Assembly: GCA_016508695.1 (NCBI GenBank)
Contig: VNKQ01000008.1
Location: 310,001-374,000, forward strand
DNA from: Hyphodiscus hymeniophilus
Lineage: Eukaryota; Ascomycota; Leotiomycetes; Helotiales; Hyphodiscaceae
Reading direction: 5' to 3'
DNA: 64,000 nt
Under the pieces are notes generated by a model, which saw nothing but the letters and a program-made list of their open reading frames with translations, was not told where the DNA came from and made no database searches. Shown here piece by piece: positions 45,806-56,567 of the stretch. Position numbers and translations under genes: made by a program. Each line of letters begins with the position of its first letter. Position 1 is the first letter of the stretch.

Positions 45806-46543
45806 ATGGCATCTCGCTCGAGAAGAACAGTAGGAGTCTCCCTCAAGATGTACTTCGACCTTTCGAAAACTGCCCAATATATACAAGACTGCGCACCGCT
45901 AGGACCACACGCCTTATCCCATAATGTCGATATATTCGTGATTCCCGACTTCATCTCCCTCACAGCAGCCAGCACAGTCCTCCGCCTCGAGGCCCCCACC
46001 ATCCGCCTCGGAGCTCAAGATTGTTTCTGGGAAGACAGCGGCGCTTACACCGGCGAAGTATCACCTGCGGTCCTCAAGAGCATCGGCTGCTCCATTGTCG
46101 AGTTGGGACACGCAGAACGGAGGAGACTATTCGGAGAAACGGACGAGCAAGTCGCGAAGAAAGCCAAAGCAGCGGTCCGTAATGGCCTTACGCCAGTCGT
46201 GTGTATAGGGGAGAAGACTCAAGGGACTCCTCTCGAAGCAGTGGAAGAATGCAGGTCGCAGATTGAGTCCATATTGGAGGTGACGGACCAAGAGATTATC
46301 TTCGCATACGAGCCTGTCTGGGCAATAGGACAGCCGAAACCTGCTTCGGCCGAATACGTGGTGGCCGTGACGAAGGAGCTGAGGAAGCTTTGTGGGGGGA
46401 GGATGGTGAGGTTTCTGTATGGGGGCTCTGCGGGACCTGGCACTTTCGATGCGATGCGAGAGGGTGTTGATGGCTTGTTTCTGGGGCGTTTCGCGCATGA
46501 TATTGGGAACTTTAGGAGGGTTATTGAGGAGGTTGGATCTTAA
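45806..46543 (+). CDS. Triosephosphate-isomerase-like protein (probable erythrulose-phosphate isomerase)
   Basis: A single-exon TIM-barrel protein of 245 aa. The catalytic set of TIM is kept: Lys in VSLKMYF, His in ELGHAERR, Glu in AYEPVWAIG, and the phosphate loop LYGGSAGPG. The residue after the catalytic His is Ala where glycolytic TIM has Ser (GHSERR), and the N-terminal NWK is changed to SLK, so this is a paralogue, not the housekeeping enzyme. In Brucella (EryH) and Yarrowia such paralogues isomerise L-erythrulose-1-phosphate and pair with an RpiB-type enzyme, exactly the neighbour here. The frame starts with TTG at 45776, so the ATG at 45806 is used. Confidence 0.88.
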   Translation: MASRSRRTVGVSLKMYFDLSKTAQYIQDCAPLGPHALSHNVDIFVIPDFISLTAASTVLRLEAPTIRLGAQDCFWEDSGAYTGEVSPAVLKSIGCSIVELGHAERRRLFGETDEQVAKKAKAAVRNGLTPVVCIGEKTQGTPLEAVEECRSQIESILEVTDQEIIFAYEPVWAIGQPKPASAEYVVAVTKELRKLCGGRMVRFLYGGSAGPGTFDAMREGVDGLFLGRFAHDIGNFRRVIEEVGS

Positions 46544-47282
46544 ATGTCAGTTTTGTCAATCGAAGCTGTCTATTGAGAGAGGGGTTGGATATATGGTGGG
46601 TCTGTGATTCTCAAGGAAGCTGCTCAGGGCAACAGATGCAGAGACACATGCTCTCTTCGTAGGGAGTTTTCCAGAACAAGGGAAATAACGTGGTTTGCCG
46701 CAAGCTGGGTTCAAGTAGCCTCGAGAGCCTTATGCTATGATGCTACTCGAGAACATCAACAGTCTCGACCATACGTGGATGTCCAAACCAACAATCAGTC
46801 GAATACTCAACCGGATAACCGATATGTAGCAGATGGAACCATGTTTCCTATTTACGGTATTGAGAATTGTCCCTGCACGTGCCGTCGCGCGTGAGCCGAC
46901 TAGGGAACATTCGTACCTGGACCGCTTGAATCCCGGAGTTTCTGTCGGACTTCCCCAAAAGCTTCAACAACCAAGGACGTGGGACAGATACTGCTCTACC
47001 TTACTATTTCCTTGTGTAGCTGGATGCATCGCCCACACAGTCCAAGCCCAAGCTGAATCTCCGCGGAATATTCCGCTGCTTACTTTGATTGATTTGTATT
47101 TACTAATTTGATAACATTCACTAATTTCACAGGAGGCCTCGTCAGTGCTTCTTGCGCCTCCCTTCTCTTCTCTTCTGAAACGTCAACTCCTAACCTTTGA
47201 GCTTTGGCTTCCTATTTATTCAAAGGCAACCTCAGATCTGTATATACTACACAATTAACTTAAATCTAATCAAGCAGGCACA
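46544..47282. other. Intergenic
   Basis: About 0.74 kb between the isomerase and the oxidoreductase. Short open frames only. TATATA at ~47239, 44 nt before the next ATG, could be a promoter element. Confidence 0.45.
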
Positions 47283-48612
47283 ATGCCTTCGACAATCCTC
47301 ATCCTTGGCGCCAGCTACGCTGGCCTTCACATTGCCCACTCGCAAGATCACCTCTGCATGCTCTTGAAAGATACTAACACAGTCGTAGGCTATTAAAGCA
47401 TACATTGACAACAGTCAAAGATTACAAAGTCGTTCTGGTCTCTCCCTCAACTCACCACTACCACAACATCGCGTCTGTCAGAGGTGAGTCCACATCACAA
47501 CCACATCGCCTACATGCTCATCCAGATAGCTATCGTCCCTGGTCAACTTGCAGATGAGAAGGTAAGCAGAATCTCCCTTGTTTCTTTCTTCACTGCAACT
47601 CCTAACACATCACAGGTCTTTCAAGAGATCGCTCCCGGATTCGCACACTACCCCGAAGCCGCATTCGAACTCATCCACGGCACAGCAACCTCCCTCGAAC
47701 CCACCACAAAGACTGTAAATATCTCAACTCCCTCCGGCCAAAATACCATTGTCTACAACATCCTCGTCCTCGCAACTGGCTCGCGCACAATTGGCTCGGT
47801 ACCTTGGAAGAGCTCCCTCGACGGCCATGAAACCACCCTATCAAATCTACACAAGGTTCAAGAACAGGTTGCGGCAGCGAAGTCAATTGTCGTTGGTGGA
47901 GGTGGTCCAACTGGTGTCGAGACTGCAGCCGAACTAGCATTTGAGTTCAGCAAGACGAAGGAAATCATCCTTGTTACATCCGGGGAGGAGCTGTTGATCG
48001 ACAGCATGCCCACGAGCATCGCGCAGGGGGCCGAGAGCCAGCTTGTAAAGATGGGCGTCAAGGTCACAAAAGGCGTTAAGGTATTAACTGACACTCCTAC
48101 TGCGGACGGAAAGACGGAGTTGGCATTGAGCAATGGCGAGAAGATGGTCGTTGATCTCTACCTGCCCACCATCGGCGTGATCTACAATACGGAATACGTA
48201 CCCAAAGCGTTGCTCGATGAAAGGGGACAGGTTGTTGTTGATGAATTTTTAAGAGTCAAAGGAGCACAGGATATTTGGGCCGCAGGCGATTTGACCAATG
48301 TGGACTACGCACAATTTGTGTATTGCGAGAAGCAAGCCGGCGCTGTTGCAAAGAACCTCGATTTGATCCTAAAGGGCAAGGAGGCTGTGCCGTACAAGTC
48401 TGGTGGTGGACGAATCCTAGGACTGTCTCTTGGTAGGAGCAAGGCTACTGGTAGGATGGGTAATATGAAACTTCCAAGTCTTGTGGTTTGGTGGGTTAGT
48501 AAGTCGCTGTGTCTCGTGATGATATTGGCGGGATGCGTGCTGACAGACAACAGAGGGCCGTACGCTGGGAATGGAGAACTTGCCCAAATATATTAGTGGC
48601 AGTGCTTTCTAG
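47283..48612 (+). CDS. AIF/AMID-type FAD-dependent oxidoreductase (with a GC-AG intron)
   Basis: A pyridine nucleotide-disulphide-type oxidoreductase of 375 aa, close to fungal AMID/AIF2 (FSP1-like) proteins that oxidise NAD(P)H. Exons are 47283-47341, 47389-47483, 47530-47561, 47616-48498 and 48554-48612. Intron 1 has donor GCAAGA, branch ACTAAC and acceptor CGTAG, so it is a GC-AG intron; the other three are GT-AG (46, 54, 55 nt). The FAD loop ILGASYAGLH opens the protein; NAD(P) binding is VVGGGGPTGVETAAEL, and IWAAGDLTN is the second FAD motif. The end has KGRTLGMENLPKYISG, as in the family. No signal or membrane segment is evident. Confidence 0.9.
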
Positions 48613-49217
48613 GTACGAGATGATGAGGCTGGGACTTGTGGATTACTGGAACGAGTGTGAGCGGTTTGGAATATACCCAGTTTTTTCTTCTCTGGCATGA
48701 TTGCAGCGGCTGCAAACACAGAATAGATGTCTGTGGGGCGATTGAGTGGCTCTTTTCGTACAAGCTATAGGATCACCATAAAAACACACCAGATTACTGC
48801 TTTTCTGCGATCCAACATATCGTGGCTGCCTATGCAACACGGCGTCTGGAAAGTCTGCTCATTTCGGGCCTCCTACCCATTGTTCGGTATTGGGGGTCAG
48901 TGCCTCACAGTCCCTATTCCTGGCCCAGTGGGATCCAAGTGAAGGTACAGAAACTTCCAGTCTGTAGACGGCCAAGAAGGGTTTCCTGGTACTAAATCAT
49001 GAGCTAACGCACGTGAAACAGCCAGTGCGATAAGGCAGATGCTTGGATGAGTTTGGAATGCTAGTCAGTGCCATCTACAAGTTCAGTATCATATCAGATA
49101 TATTCATCAAAGAAATGAGAGACTATCGCACAAGTCTCACTTCGAACATGCCCTCCAACATATCCCGCTGCTTCTCGCGTTATGAACTTGAAAACAAATA
49201 CTGCGTGTAGGACTACC
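48613..49217. other. Intergenic between convergent genes
   Basis: About 0.6 kb between the convergent oxidoreductase and membrane-protein genes; 3' UTRs, nothing else seen. Confidence 0.5.
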
Positions 49218-51448
49218 TCAGACGTCGCCGCCTACAGCGTCCGCATTAGTCCTCAACTTCACCCTGACTCTACCAGCCCGCTGGAAGATCTTCCTCTCGT
49301 CCGCTAGATCCTCAACCCTGAAGACCTCGCTGAGATTCCGCACCTCCTTTTCCGCATCATCCAGCAAGACCCACTTCAGCTTCAACGACTCCATCAGAGG
49401 AAACACCGAAGCTCCTGCCTCGTCGTTCGAGATATCAAGGGCGAGCGCGGCGAGGATTGTAAGTAGCAGGAAGCCGGAAACTCCAACGTAGGTCAGGACC
49501 GTCCATCGCTCGGGCACTGCGTGGGTTCGGGGCCTCGCATACGAACCCTGGATGTAGTTCTCCACCGGGAGATCGGGCTGTACGGTGGCGATAGCTGGTA
49601 GTCCAGCGCTCGTTCCGAGAACGAGGGGGTTGAAGACGTAGAGCGGGGTCGCGAGCAGATTGTGGAGGTAATCCAACGACCTAGAGTCTTCGGGGGCGTC
49701 GAGGTCCAAGACGAGAGTGGTTGCTATCTGGGCCGTGAGCTGGAAGACGGAGTCGCTGGGAGTGCCAGTGGAGTTGTGCCAGGGAATGATCATAACGTCA
49801 ATTGCGGTTTTAAGATCCGAGGCAGTGATGTTCTGCACCTTGGGCTTGCCAAGATCCTTCCAACTCACAATCGTAGACGTATCTCGCAGCGCATATACGG
49901 TGGCAGTGCGCCTTGAGATGGAAAAGATCGTGGAAGTGAAGGCGAAAGCTCCCCACGAGCCATTCTGGCTACACTCGCCAGAGGGTAGAACTGTCTGGGT
50001 GCAAGGTGTCCAGCCTAGCAGACGAGTGAGTGTTGCTTCTTTCAGAGCTCGGGAAGTCCAGCAGACTTACCAGCAACCATCTGTCCAGTTCCCGAAGAAT
50101 GCGGCACCATGCAAAGTTGAAACCCCAAATCTTCACTGGCTGCATAGACACTGCACGCATCTTTCGCCAATGTAACGTCATCCACCGGGCTCCAGAAATC
50201 GATCTGATAAGCTGGCCCTGCCTTGGTCACATATGCCTCCAGACTCTGGTCCGGTAGTCTTTGGTAAGGCCAAGGTGATACAGTTCCCAAACCTCCGGGA
50301 ACGAGAAACGATTTGCAAGATCGACCTGCTTTGATGCAGTCGCTGTCAATGGGATCGACCTTGACCGCTCTCGAAGTATCTTGAAGTATGTTCAAGACCG
50401 AACTTGTTATGAGGACTGGATCAGCACCCGGTACAGCCGCCTTCGGATCATACACTCCGATACCGCCGCTGATGGGTACCCATTGAACGGGGATATAAGA
50501 TGTTGTGGAGTTCACGATCGCTAGCTCCGGTCAGTTTGTGGACATTCTGTATATTGATATACAGATTGTTACCCATAATTATGATACCAGGAAACTGCAT
50601 GATAATCCAAGAGGCGATTCTTCGTCAGATCAGTGTGAGTGCAAAGACTCTCCAAGAATGCCCACGAGGGCATGAGCTCACCTCACTGTACTCCAGAATT
50701 TGGGATGCCCGCTTCCATGGGCGCGAGTGCCAGTCGGCGCATGTGCGCTGGCATTCTGGTTCTCTGTCCTTTTCTCGAAGAGGGACTTTGTTAATTCTCT
50801 CCAGAGGATTGCAAAAGATCCCGTAACCTGCGCCGACATGGTCCAGAAGACTAGCAAGTCTTCACCCGAACCCCGCTTCTTGGAGAGTCGTCTGAACCGT
50901 GTTCTGTCCCATACCGACTGAGCTGCTGCAGAGAGCGAGTAACTCGTGAGCAGCGCTACGATGCTTAGAACCAGGACCCCATTAGTGTAGCTGATGGATC
51001 CTAGTGGACTGTCTGTTGAAGGCGAGCTCAAGGCGAGACCGTCCACGATGGCAACGACTACTAAAGCATACAATATCTCTTTCAGGTTCCATAGCTTGGC
51101 TCGGAACGTTTTCTTTCTCGGAGGCTGCGAAGGGTTGCTCTGGTTTCCAACCAGAGGCGTTGCTCCACTGGGCGTTGCCAACGCAGCGGGTGTTGTCAGA
51201 GAGGGATGTGTTGATTCAGTGGCAAGTGGAACAGTTGTTGGGGAAGCGGGGGTGGTCGTTTGAGCCGTAATTGGAGACTGTGATGTGTGACTGTTCTGAG
51301 ACTGAGTATCAATGAGCCCAGGAGTAGAATTGGGTCCAATTTGAGGTGCCTGTGAAGCTGATTCAGTGTCTACTCCTGTTGGAAGGGTCGAATGTGACGC
51401 ATCTGGAGCTGGGGCAGCATTTGAAGCTGTCAGAGTACTTTGGGACAT
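49218..51448 (-). CDS. Multi-pass membrane protein of unknown function
   Basis: Exons are 50682-51448, 50573-50619, 50071-50520 and 49218-50014 (686 aa). Introns are 62, 52 and 56 nt with donors GTGAGC, GTAACA and GTAAGT. The N-terminal ~125 residues are Ser/Thr/Pro-rich and probably cytosolic. Predicted membrane segments are ILYALVVVAIVDGLAL, VLVLSIVALLTSYSLSA, FWTMSAQVTGSFAILW, ASWIIMQFPGIIIMG (encoded by the 47-nt exon) and, near the C-terminus, VLTYVGVSGFLLLTILAALA. Between the last two lies a ~350-residue, likely extracellular part with several Cys and N-glycosylation-type NST/NIT sites. A similar architecture is common in Pezizomycotina hypothetical membrane proteins. No function is known to me. 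Confidence 0.72.
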
Positions 51449-52276
51449 GTCCACGTTCGAGCTTTGATTGATTGCAATAGTCGATAAACGAGCGTTCTCT
51501 TGAGACGGAAATCTTGGCTTCCTCTCAAGCCGTAAAATCGAATGCGCGATATGATGAACGCATCAGAGAATACAGCCCAGACATGACAGAGGGAGGAGTT
51601 GCCGCTCACACTCCCCACGATCGCTCAGCTGCCAACTTGGCAAGAACTCATCAACAGCAGAGTTTGCCAAAGTCTGCCAGAGCCAAGAAAAAGGCGTCAT
51701 ATCCTCAATTTCCTGTGCTCTCAACTTTGAGGGGAGCCGGGGAGGTGTAGCGCCTCGTTTGTACTTCTGAAGAATTGCCAAGCAAGAAAAAGCAAAACAA
51801 ACCACCTCGCGTAACACGAGTTCGCAAATGTTTTCCCCAAGGAGAGGAGCTCTGCCGAATGCAGGTCCATACTCGGCAGCGAACAAATGACTGGCTGCCA
51901 CAGCATGCACCCTCTATGCCCGTGTGGCTTTTGCGATGCAGCGTCAGACGATACAAATATCACCAACTCTTGTTGTATTGATGAGACGAGCCGTCTTGGC
52001 TCTCCAAATCCGAACAGTACACATTCAGCTGTGTTTTATCGCTCGGTGAACCTGGGCAGACACATGGTTTGGAGCAATCTGATAGGTTTGCTCCATTTAC
52101 CCCAGCTTGTCATCGGCGGTCTGGGTCTCGTCGATGCGACAAAGACTTTCGCTATGCGGAATCGCACTACTATAAGAAATGCATAGGAGGTTGTGCCAGT
52201 GGCCTTCTAGCTCAACCAAATTCTGAAATCTTCCAGTATACCAAAGGTTGTCATCGAACCCCAAAACTTTAGCAAA
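51449..52276. other. Intergenic between divergent genes
   Basis: About 0.83 kb shared upstream region of the membrane protein and the GPI-anchored protein. Overlapping short ORFs have no support. Confidence 0.45.
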
Positions 52277-53160
52277 ATGTCTTCCAAACTCCACATCGTA
52301 CTCCTCTTCTTCACTGCCGCATCGGCACTTCGACCGGCCCACTTGCGCCGCCAGTTCGAAACCTGCGGGGTGGCCTGTGGAGGTGGTTGGTGCTGCGCTG
52401 AGTTTGAGGCCTGCGTATCGAATCCTAGCGATCTTGTAGACGGAGGATGGGGATGCATTTTTCAAGGGCTTTCGAACGATGATGGGTGAGTCCTTCTCTT
52501 TGTGACTGTTCATCTGCGTGATGTTTATATCATCGTTACTATGCAATAGAAGAAAAGACACTCAGTACTAACTGAATCACGTCTTCCAGATCCCCGATCA
52601 CCGACGCGCCCTTCAACCCTTCCGCGGACGCCGCTCCATTTAGCGCCATCAGCAGTCTCGTATCGGGTGATTCTGCCTTCATCTCTTCTCTGACGTCTCA
52701 GCTCAGCATCACTTCCTTGTCCACTGAGAGCACGGCTAGTACCCTATCGGCTGGTTTCACTGCTTCCAGCATCGCCCCCAGCACATCAGCGACGTCTCCT
52801 AGCTCGACAGTTGCTTCTAGTCCAGCTCCAACAGCTTCTAGCACATTGCCAGTCTTTTCTAGCTCGAGCTCATCCGCTGCAACCGAGTCTGAGGGTGCCT
52901 TGACTTCCTCTCCTGTTTTGGAATCGTCGTTTACTTCGCTGTCAACAATTGGTAAGATAATGGAACGCCTTTGCGGTATTTTAGCTGAAATATGAGTAGA
53001 GTCAAGCACCACAGCCAGTGCAACTCCATCGAGCAACGCAACTACTACGCCCACAGCTGTTCTGACTTCCGATGCCAATGCGCGATATTTTGGAAAGGAG
53101 CAAACTTTTGTTTCGATGCTTTGTCTTCTGATCCCGGCAGCTATCGCACATATAGTTTGA
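52277..53160 (+). CDS. GPI-anchored Ser/Thr-rich surface protein with Cys-rich head
   Basis: Exons are 52277-52485, 52590-52951 and 53000-53160 (243 aa). Intron 1 is 104 nt (GTGAGT, CTAAC branch, TTCCAG) and intron 2 is 48 nt (GTAAGA...GAGTAG). Signal peptide MSSKLHIVLLFFTAASA. A compact head follows with six Cys in the order C-x3-C-x4-CC-x5-C-x13-C; the C-x4-CC-x5-C core is like that of hevein-type chitin-binding domains. A long Ser/Thr/Ala/Pro stalk, probably O-glycosylated, leads to a C-terminal hydrophobic tail (MLCLLIPAAIAHIV) preceded by small residues (SDANA), typical of a GPI signal. A wall or plasma-membrane surface protein is expected. The unspliced frames mask the tail. Confidence 0.78.
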
Positions 53161-53837
53161 CTCCTAGATTGAATCCACGCAAGAGATTCAGTGATGTTTT
53201 CCAAGAGTTGGGCTAAGCTACTATTGCTTAGCCGTCGCTTTGAGTTTTCTGGAGGGGGAGCTTAATGTATAATAAACGAGATTGGATTCGTAAGAATGAT
53301 GAGGGGAATACTGTCTCTGACTTGAGAACACAACCTGATAGCTTAATGTAGACTGTGTAGGTGTGACTGAGCGACTTAGGTAAATTGAGTGCATGGTGTA
53401 GGTGTGCTTCTAGCCCCTCTAGCCCCAACTTTCCAGCGAGTGAAACGGCGGCTTTGGATCTAGTAGAGGGGTCAGGAAGATAGCTTGTCACTTGTAAGCG
53501 TGAGACTGTAGCCTTGGTTATAGATAAGCATGGTACGCTAGGGCTTCCTGAACCCAAAGGTCCCCCGATGATTTTATAGCTCTGGTTGGAGACAAAGAGA
53601 TAATCTTCAACCAAGATTTTGGCTTCCCAGTCAACTTCGACCGCGATAGATCCAGGCCCTGCAAGACAGGAAAAAGTGGTGGAACACCTGAGAGAAAAAT
53701 GTATGGCATTGACTACGATCTCCCGAGTCTATAAACGCTATCCATGAAATAATTATACATCCGTCCTCGACCTCGTGTACTCCGAACCCCAAAATACCCT
53801 CTAAAGAGCCCTCATACTTCCATGGTTACTTCCCGAA
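53161..53837. other. Intergenic between convergent genes
   Basis: About 0.68 kb between the GPI-anchored protein and the hydrolase stop. The minus-strand frames 53228-53709 are open but without family character; treated as non-coding. Confidence 0.45.
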
Positions 53838-55566
53838 TCACAGCTTCTTACTCCCATTTTCAATCGCCTTCCTCGTCGAACGTTTGGTCTCTTCCATCTC
53901 CTCCCTCATAACCTCGTTGAACTCTTCCCAGCCTTCAAGATAGAGATGATGGCCGGCTTTCTGGATGATAACCACTTTCGCACTCCCATGCTCGTTTGCT
54001 CTCTCCTCAGCACTGGCATTTTTCAGCGCCTTCGCTTTCTCTTCTTTCAGTTTCTGCTCGGCGGCGTAGCCACCTGCTATATCCATCCAATCGTTCTCGC
54101 CGTACATCATAACGACTGGGATGCCGGTTTCTTTTGTGAGTCTGGGTTTCTGTGATGAAGATGTGGAAGAGGTTGAAGGGGTCACTTCGGTGGACGTTGG
54201 TGATTGTGTTGCCGAGGGAGCAGGGAGGGGCTGCCGACCTACGCCGTTTATTCTGCGGATTAAGGGACTACGAGCGAAGGCTCCTGGTGCGAGTATATAT
54301 GCAAGAACGTACTCTCCACTCCCACGTTGACGGAACAGCGAGTAGGCGTAGTTGTGTAAAGCCTCTGATTCAGTATTAGGCAAATGTGAGAACCGCCTTG
54401 ATGTCCACTAAAGGTCGCAGAGTCAGCAATTGCTTGGTTTGGAAGGAACTTTTTCGAAATATGTCTCAAAAGCAGCTGCTCCTCGGATGAGCTAGATTGT
54501 GAACGTTGCTTCATTCCCATTAACTTACTCCAGATACGAATCTTGGTCCCAAAGGTCCTGCCCAACGCACGATACTAAAGGGAGAGATATTGGCGTCCCA
54601 CAGGTAAACTAGCCATTTTGGGAGAGGTCGGCGTGGAGCTTCTTTTAGTTCAAACGGAGGTTTTTTGGAATTGGATTTTGAGCCAGAATTGCCGCTTCCT
54701 TGCACGATATCCTCTTCCTGGTCTTGTAGGAACTCGTTCGCCATGGTTGAGTCTTGTGGCTCGGGCATCTCGGCTTGCATCGCATATGGATCTTCGGGGA
54801 TTCCGACGGGCGATGCGAGGATGAGCTTGTTGAGGTGTCCGGGATATTTCAAAGCATATGCTACGGCCATATATCCTCCCATGCTGTGTCCCAGGAGTGT
54901 GAACTTGTCTATCTTCTTCAGGACTCGCCATTCTTCTAACGCATCAATGAACCAATTCTCTGCTTCTGCGATCTTGCCAGCTTGGTCTTTGGCGTGGACT
55001 CTGAAAGGCGGTCGACTACTTCGTCCCATACCTAGCATATCCAGTGCATACAGCTTCCAGCCCTTCACTCGACTCAAACCTTCGAAATTCTTGTAAAAGA
55101 ACCCGAGACCAGCTCCGTAGCCGTGTAGCATCACCAAGTTCTCCTCAACTTCCTCTCCCACTCTCTCAATCGAGAACTCATTCAAAGCTCTGTTCTTCCC
55201 ACTCAACTTCACTAGGTTCGAGTGCCATGATCGAGGGCCATAAGGATCGTTTATGGAATTCGTTCTTACTGGGGCAGCTTGTCGAGCAGGGTCCGAGTTG
55301 ATAGAGGTTGTCGATTGCTGTGCCGAGGCAGGCGCAGATCCAGTTTGAGTGTGCGTGGGAGGCTTCTGCAGGTATGGAATGAACGAGAGGACGGTGTGTT
55401 CTGCCATTGCTGGCGATATGCTGGCCCACCACTGACCAACCGCGGCCTTGTAGCCCAATGGAAAATAACCTCTCTTGATCGCCTCCTGGTTCGTCTTTGC
55501 GCGCTGCGAGGCCAGCACTGGTTGCTGACCCCTATCTGGGGTATTTGATCCCGGGGAAGCAGACAT
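53838..55566 (-). CDS. ABHD4/5 (CGI-58)-like alpha/beta hydrolase
   Basis: A lipid-acting hydrolase or acyltransferase related to yeast Ict1/Cld1 and animal CGI-58, 535 aa. Exons are 54529-55566 and 53838-54407; the 121-nt intron has donor GTAAGT, branch CTGAC and acceptor TTTAG and joins SG to WTSRRFSHLP. Motifs: oxyanion region LVMLHGYGAGLGFFYKNF, nucleophile elbow GHSMGGYMA, Asp in MYGENDWMD and His in AGHHLYLEG. The family H-x4-D acyltransferase motif reads H-x4-E here. Compared with the family there is an N-terminal extension (~100 residues) and two Ser/Gly- or Ser/Thr-rich inserts. The frame reaches upstream to a TTG at 55707; 55566 is the first ATG. A mitochondrial presequence encoded by an upstream exon cannot be excluded. 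Confidence 0.87.
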
Positions 55567-56567
55567 TGTCGAGTAGGCGTATCCTTCGGGTCGTGCTCTG
55601 AGGTTGGAGATCTGTCTCAGATGTTGGATCGCAGCTGATCGACCTGCAACTGCGTCAAGTGCGATTATACGTGGCAAAAGCGACGAGAGAGTGTTTGGTT
55701 GATACAACTTGAAATAATGAATTCGAGGGACAGGAGATTCTGCCTCTCAGTATTTCATGGGTGATGGTGTCTGTTATTTCGTCTGGGCTCGGACTTAGGA
55801 ATAAGTCCACGGCCGGAGGAGGCTGCTATGGAATGACGACGCTATTATGCAGGCGCAGCCGACAGAGAGAGGTTCAGAGAGGGATTCTTTTGGGGATTTT
55901 TGGTGAATATTCAGGATGTTGCTTCGCAATTTTTGTTGTAATTCCAATATAGGTGCAGTGTGAATGATGAATGGGATTGTTATTTGGTGTTTCTTTGAGA
56001 CACTACAGTAACATAATCGAATAATGTCTAAAACCCAAGATCGACGACGACGACGAAGATTGATCCATGCAACCTCGGGAGCGGGTCAACCCAGAAGCCG
56101 GCGTCCATTGGTCTGGGCATGCAAGCACTGTTGATGTTTAGTTCACAGATTTCCTGTAAGGCCAGAAGGTACAATTGAGGATATAGATATAGGGGTTAAT
56201 ACCAACAATGTTAGTATCGTGTGACCAGTACGAGATAGAAGTTGTATATATATATACTATGAATGCTCGAACATTGTTGAAGATCCGTCGCATAGCATTT
56301 GATGTGGCTGGATGACGAGCCGATGCAGCAGCATCCTTGTCCTGCCAAAAGGCGATGAAGCACATGCATGCTCACAGCAGTTACATCAAAGCATCCTTCA
56401 ACCCGTCTTTAACCTCTTCATTGCAGTGATTATAACTTCGGCACACATCGCATTCCTTTCAGATAATGCAGTACTTATCTTGAGAAGATCAGCAAATCTT
56501 TCTACACTTCGACGGAAGCTCCTCAGTTATATACGGAGCGCATGAAGTCGGCCCTCAAACCTCCAAA
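55567..56567. other. Intergenic between divergent genes
   Basis: About 1 kb shared promoter region of the hydrolase and Spo7 genes. It has a GACGACGAC triplet run near 56043 and a TATATATATATA run near 56236-56252. No gene is seen. Confidence 0.5.

Noticed and set aside
52698..53204. A 168-codon minus-strand open frame
   Set aside because: Antisense to the Ser/Thr-rich stalk of the GPI-anchored protein; repetitive codons keep the reverse frame open.
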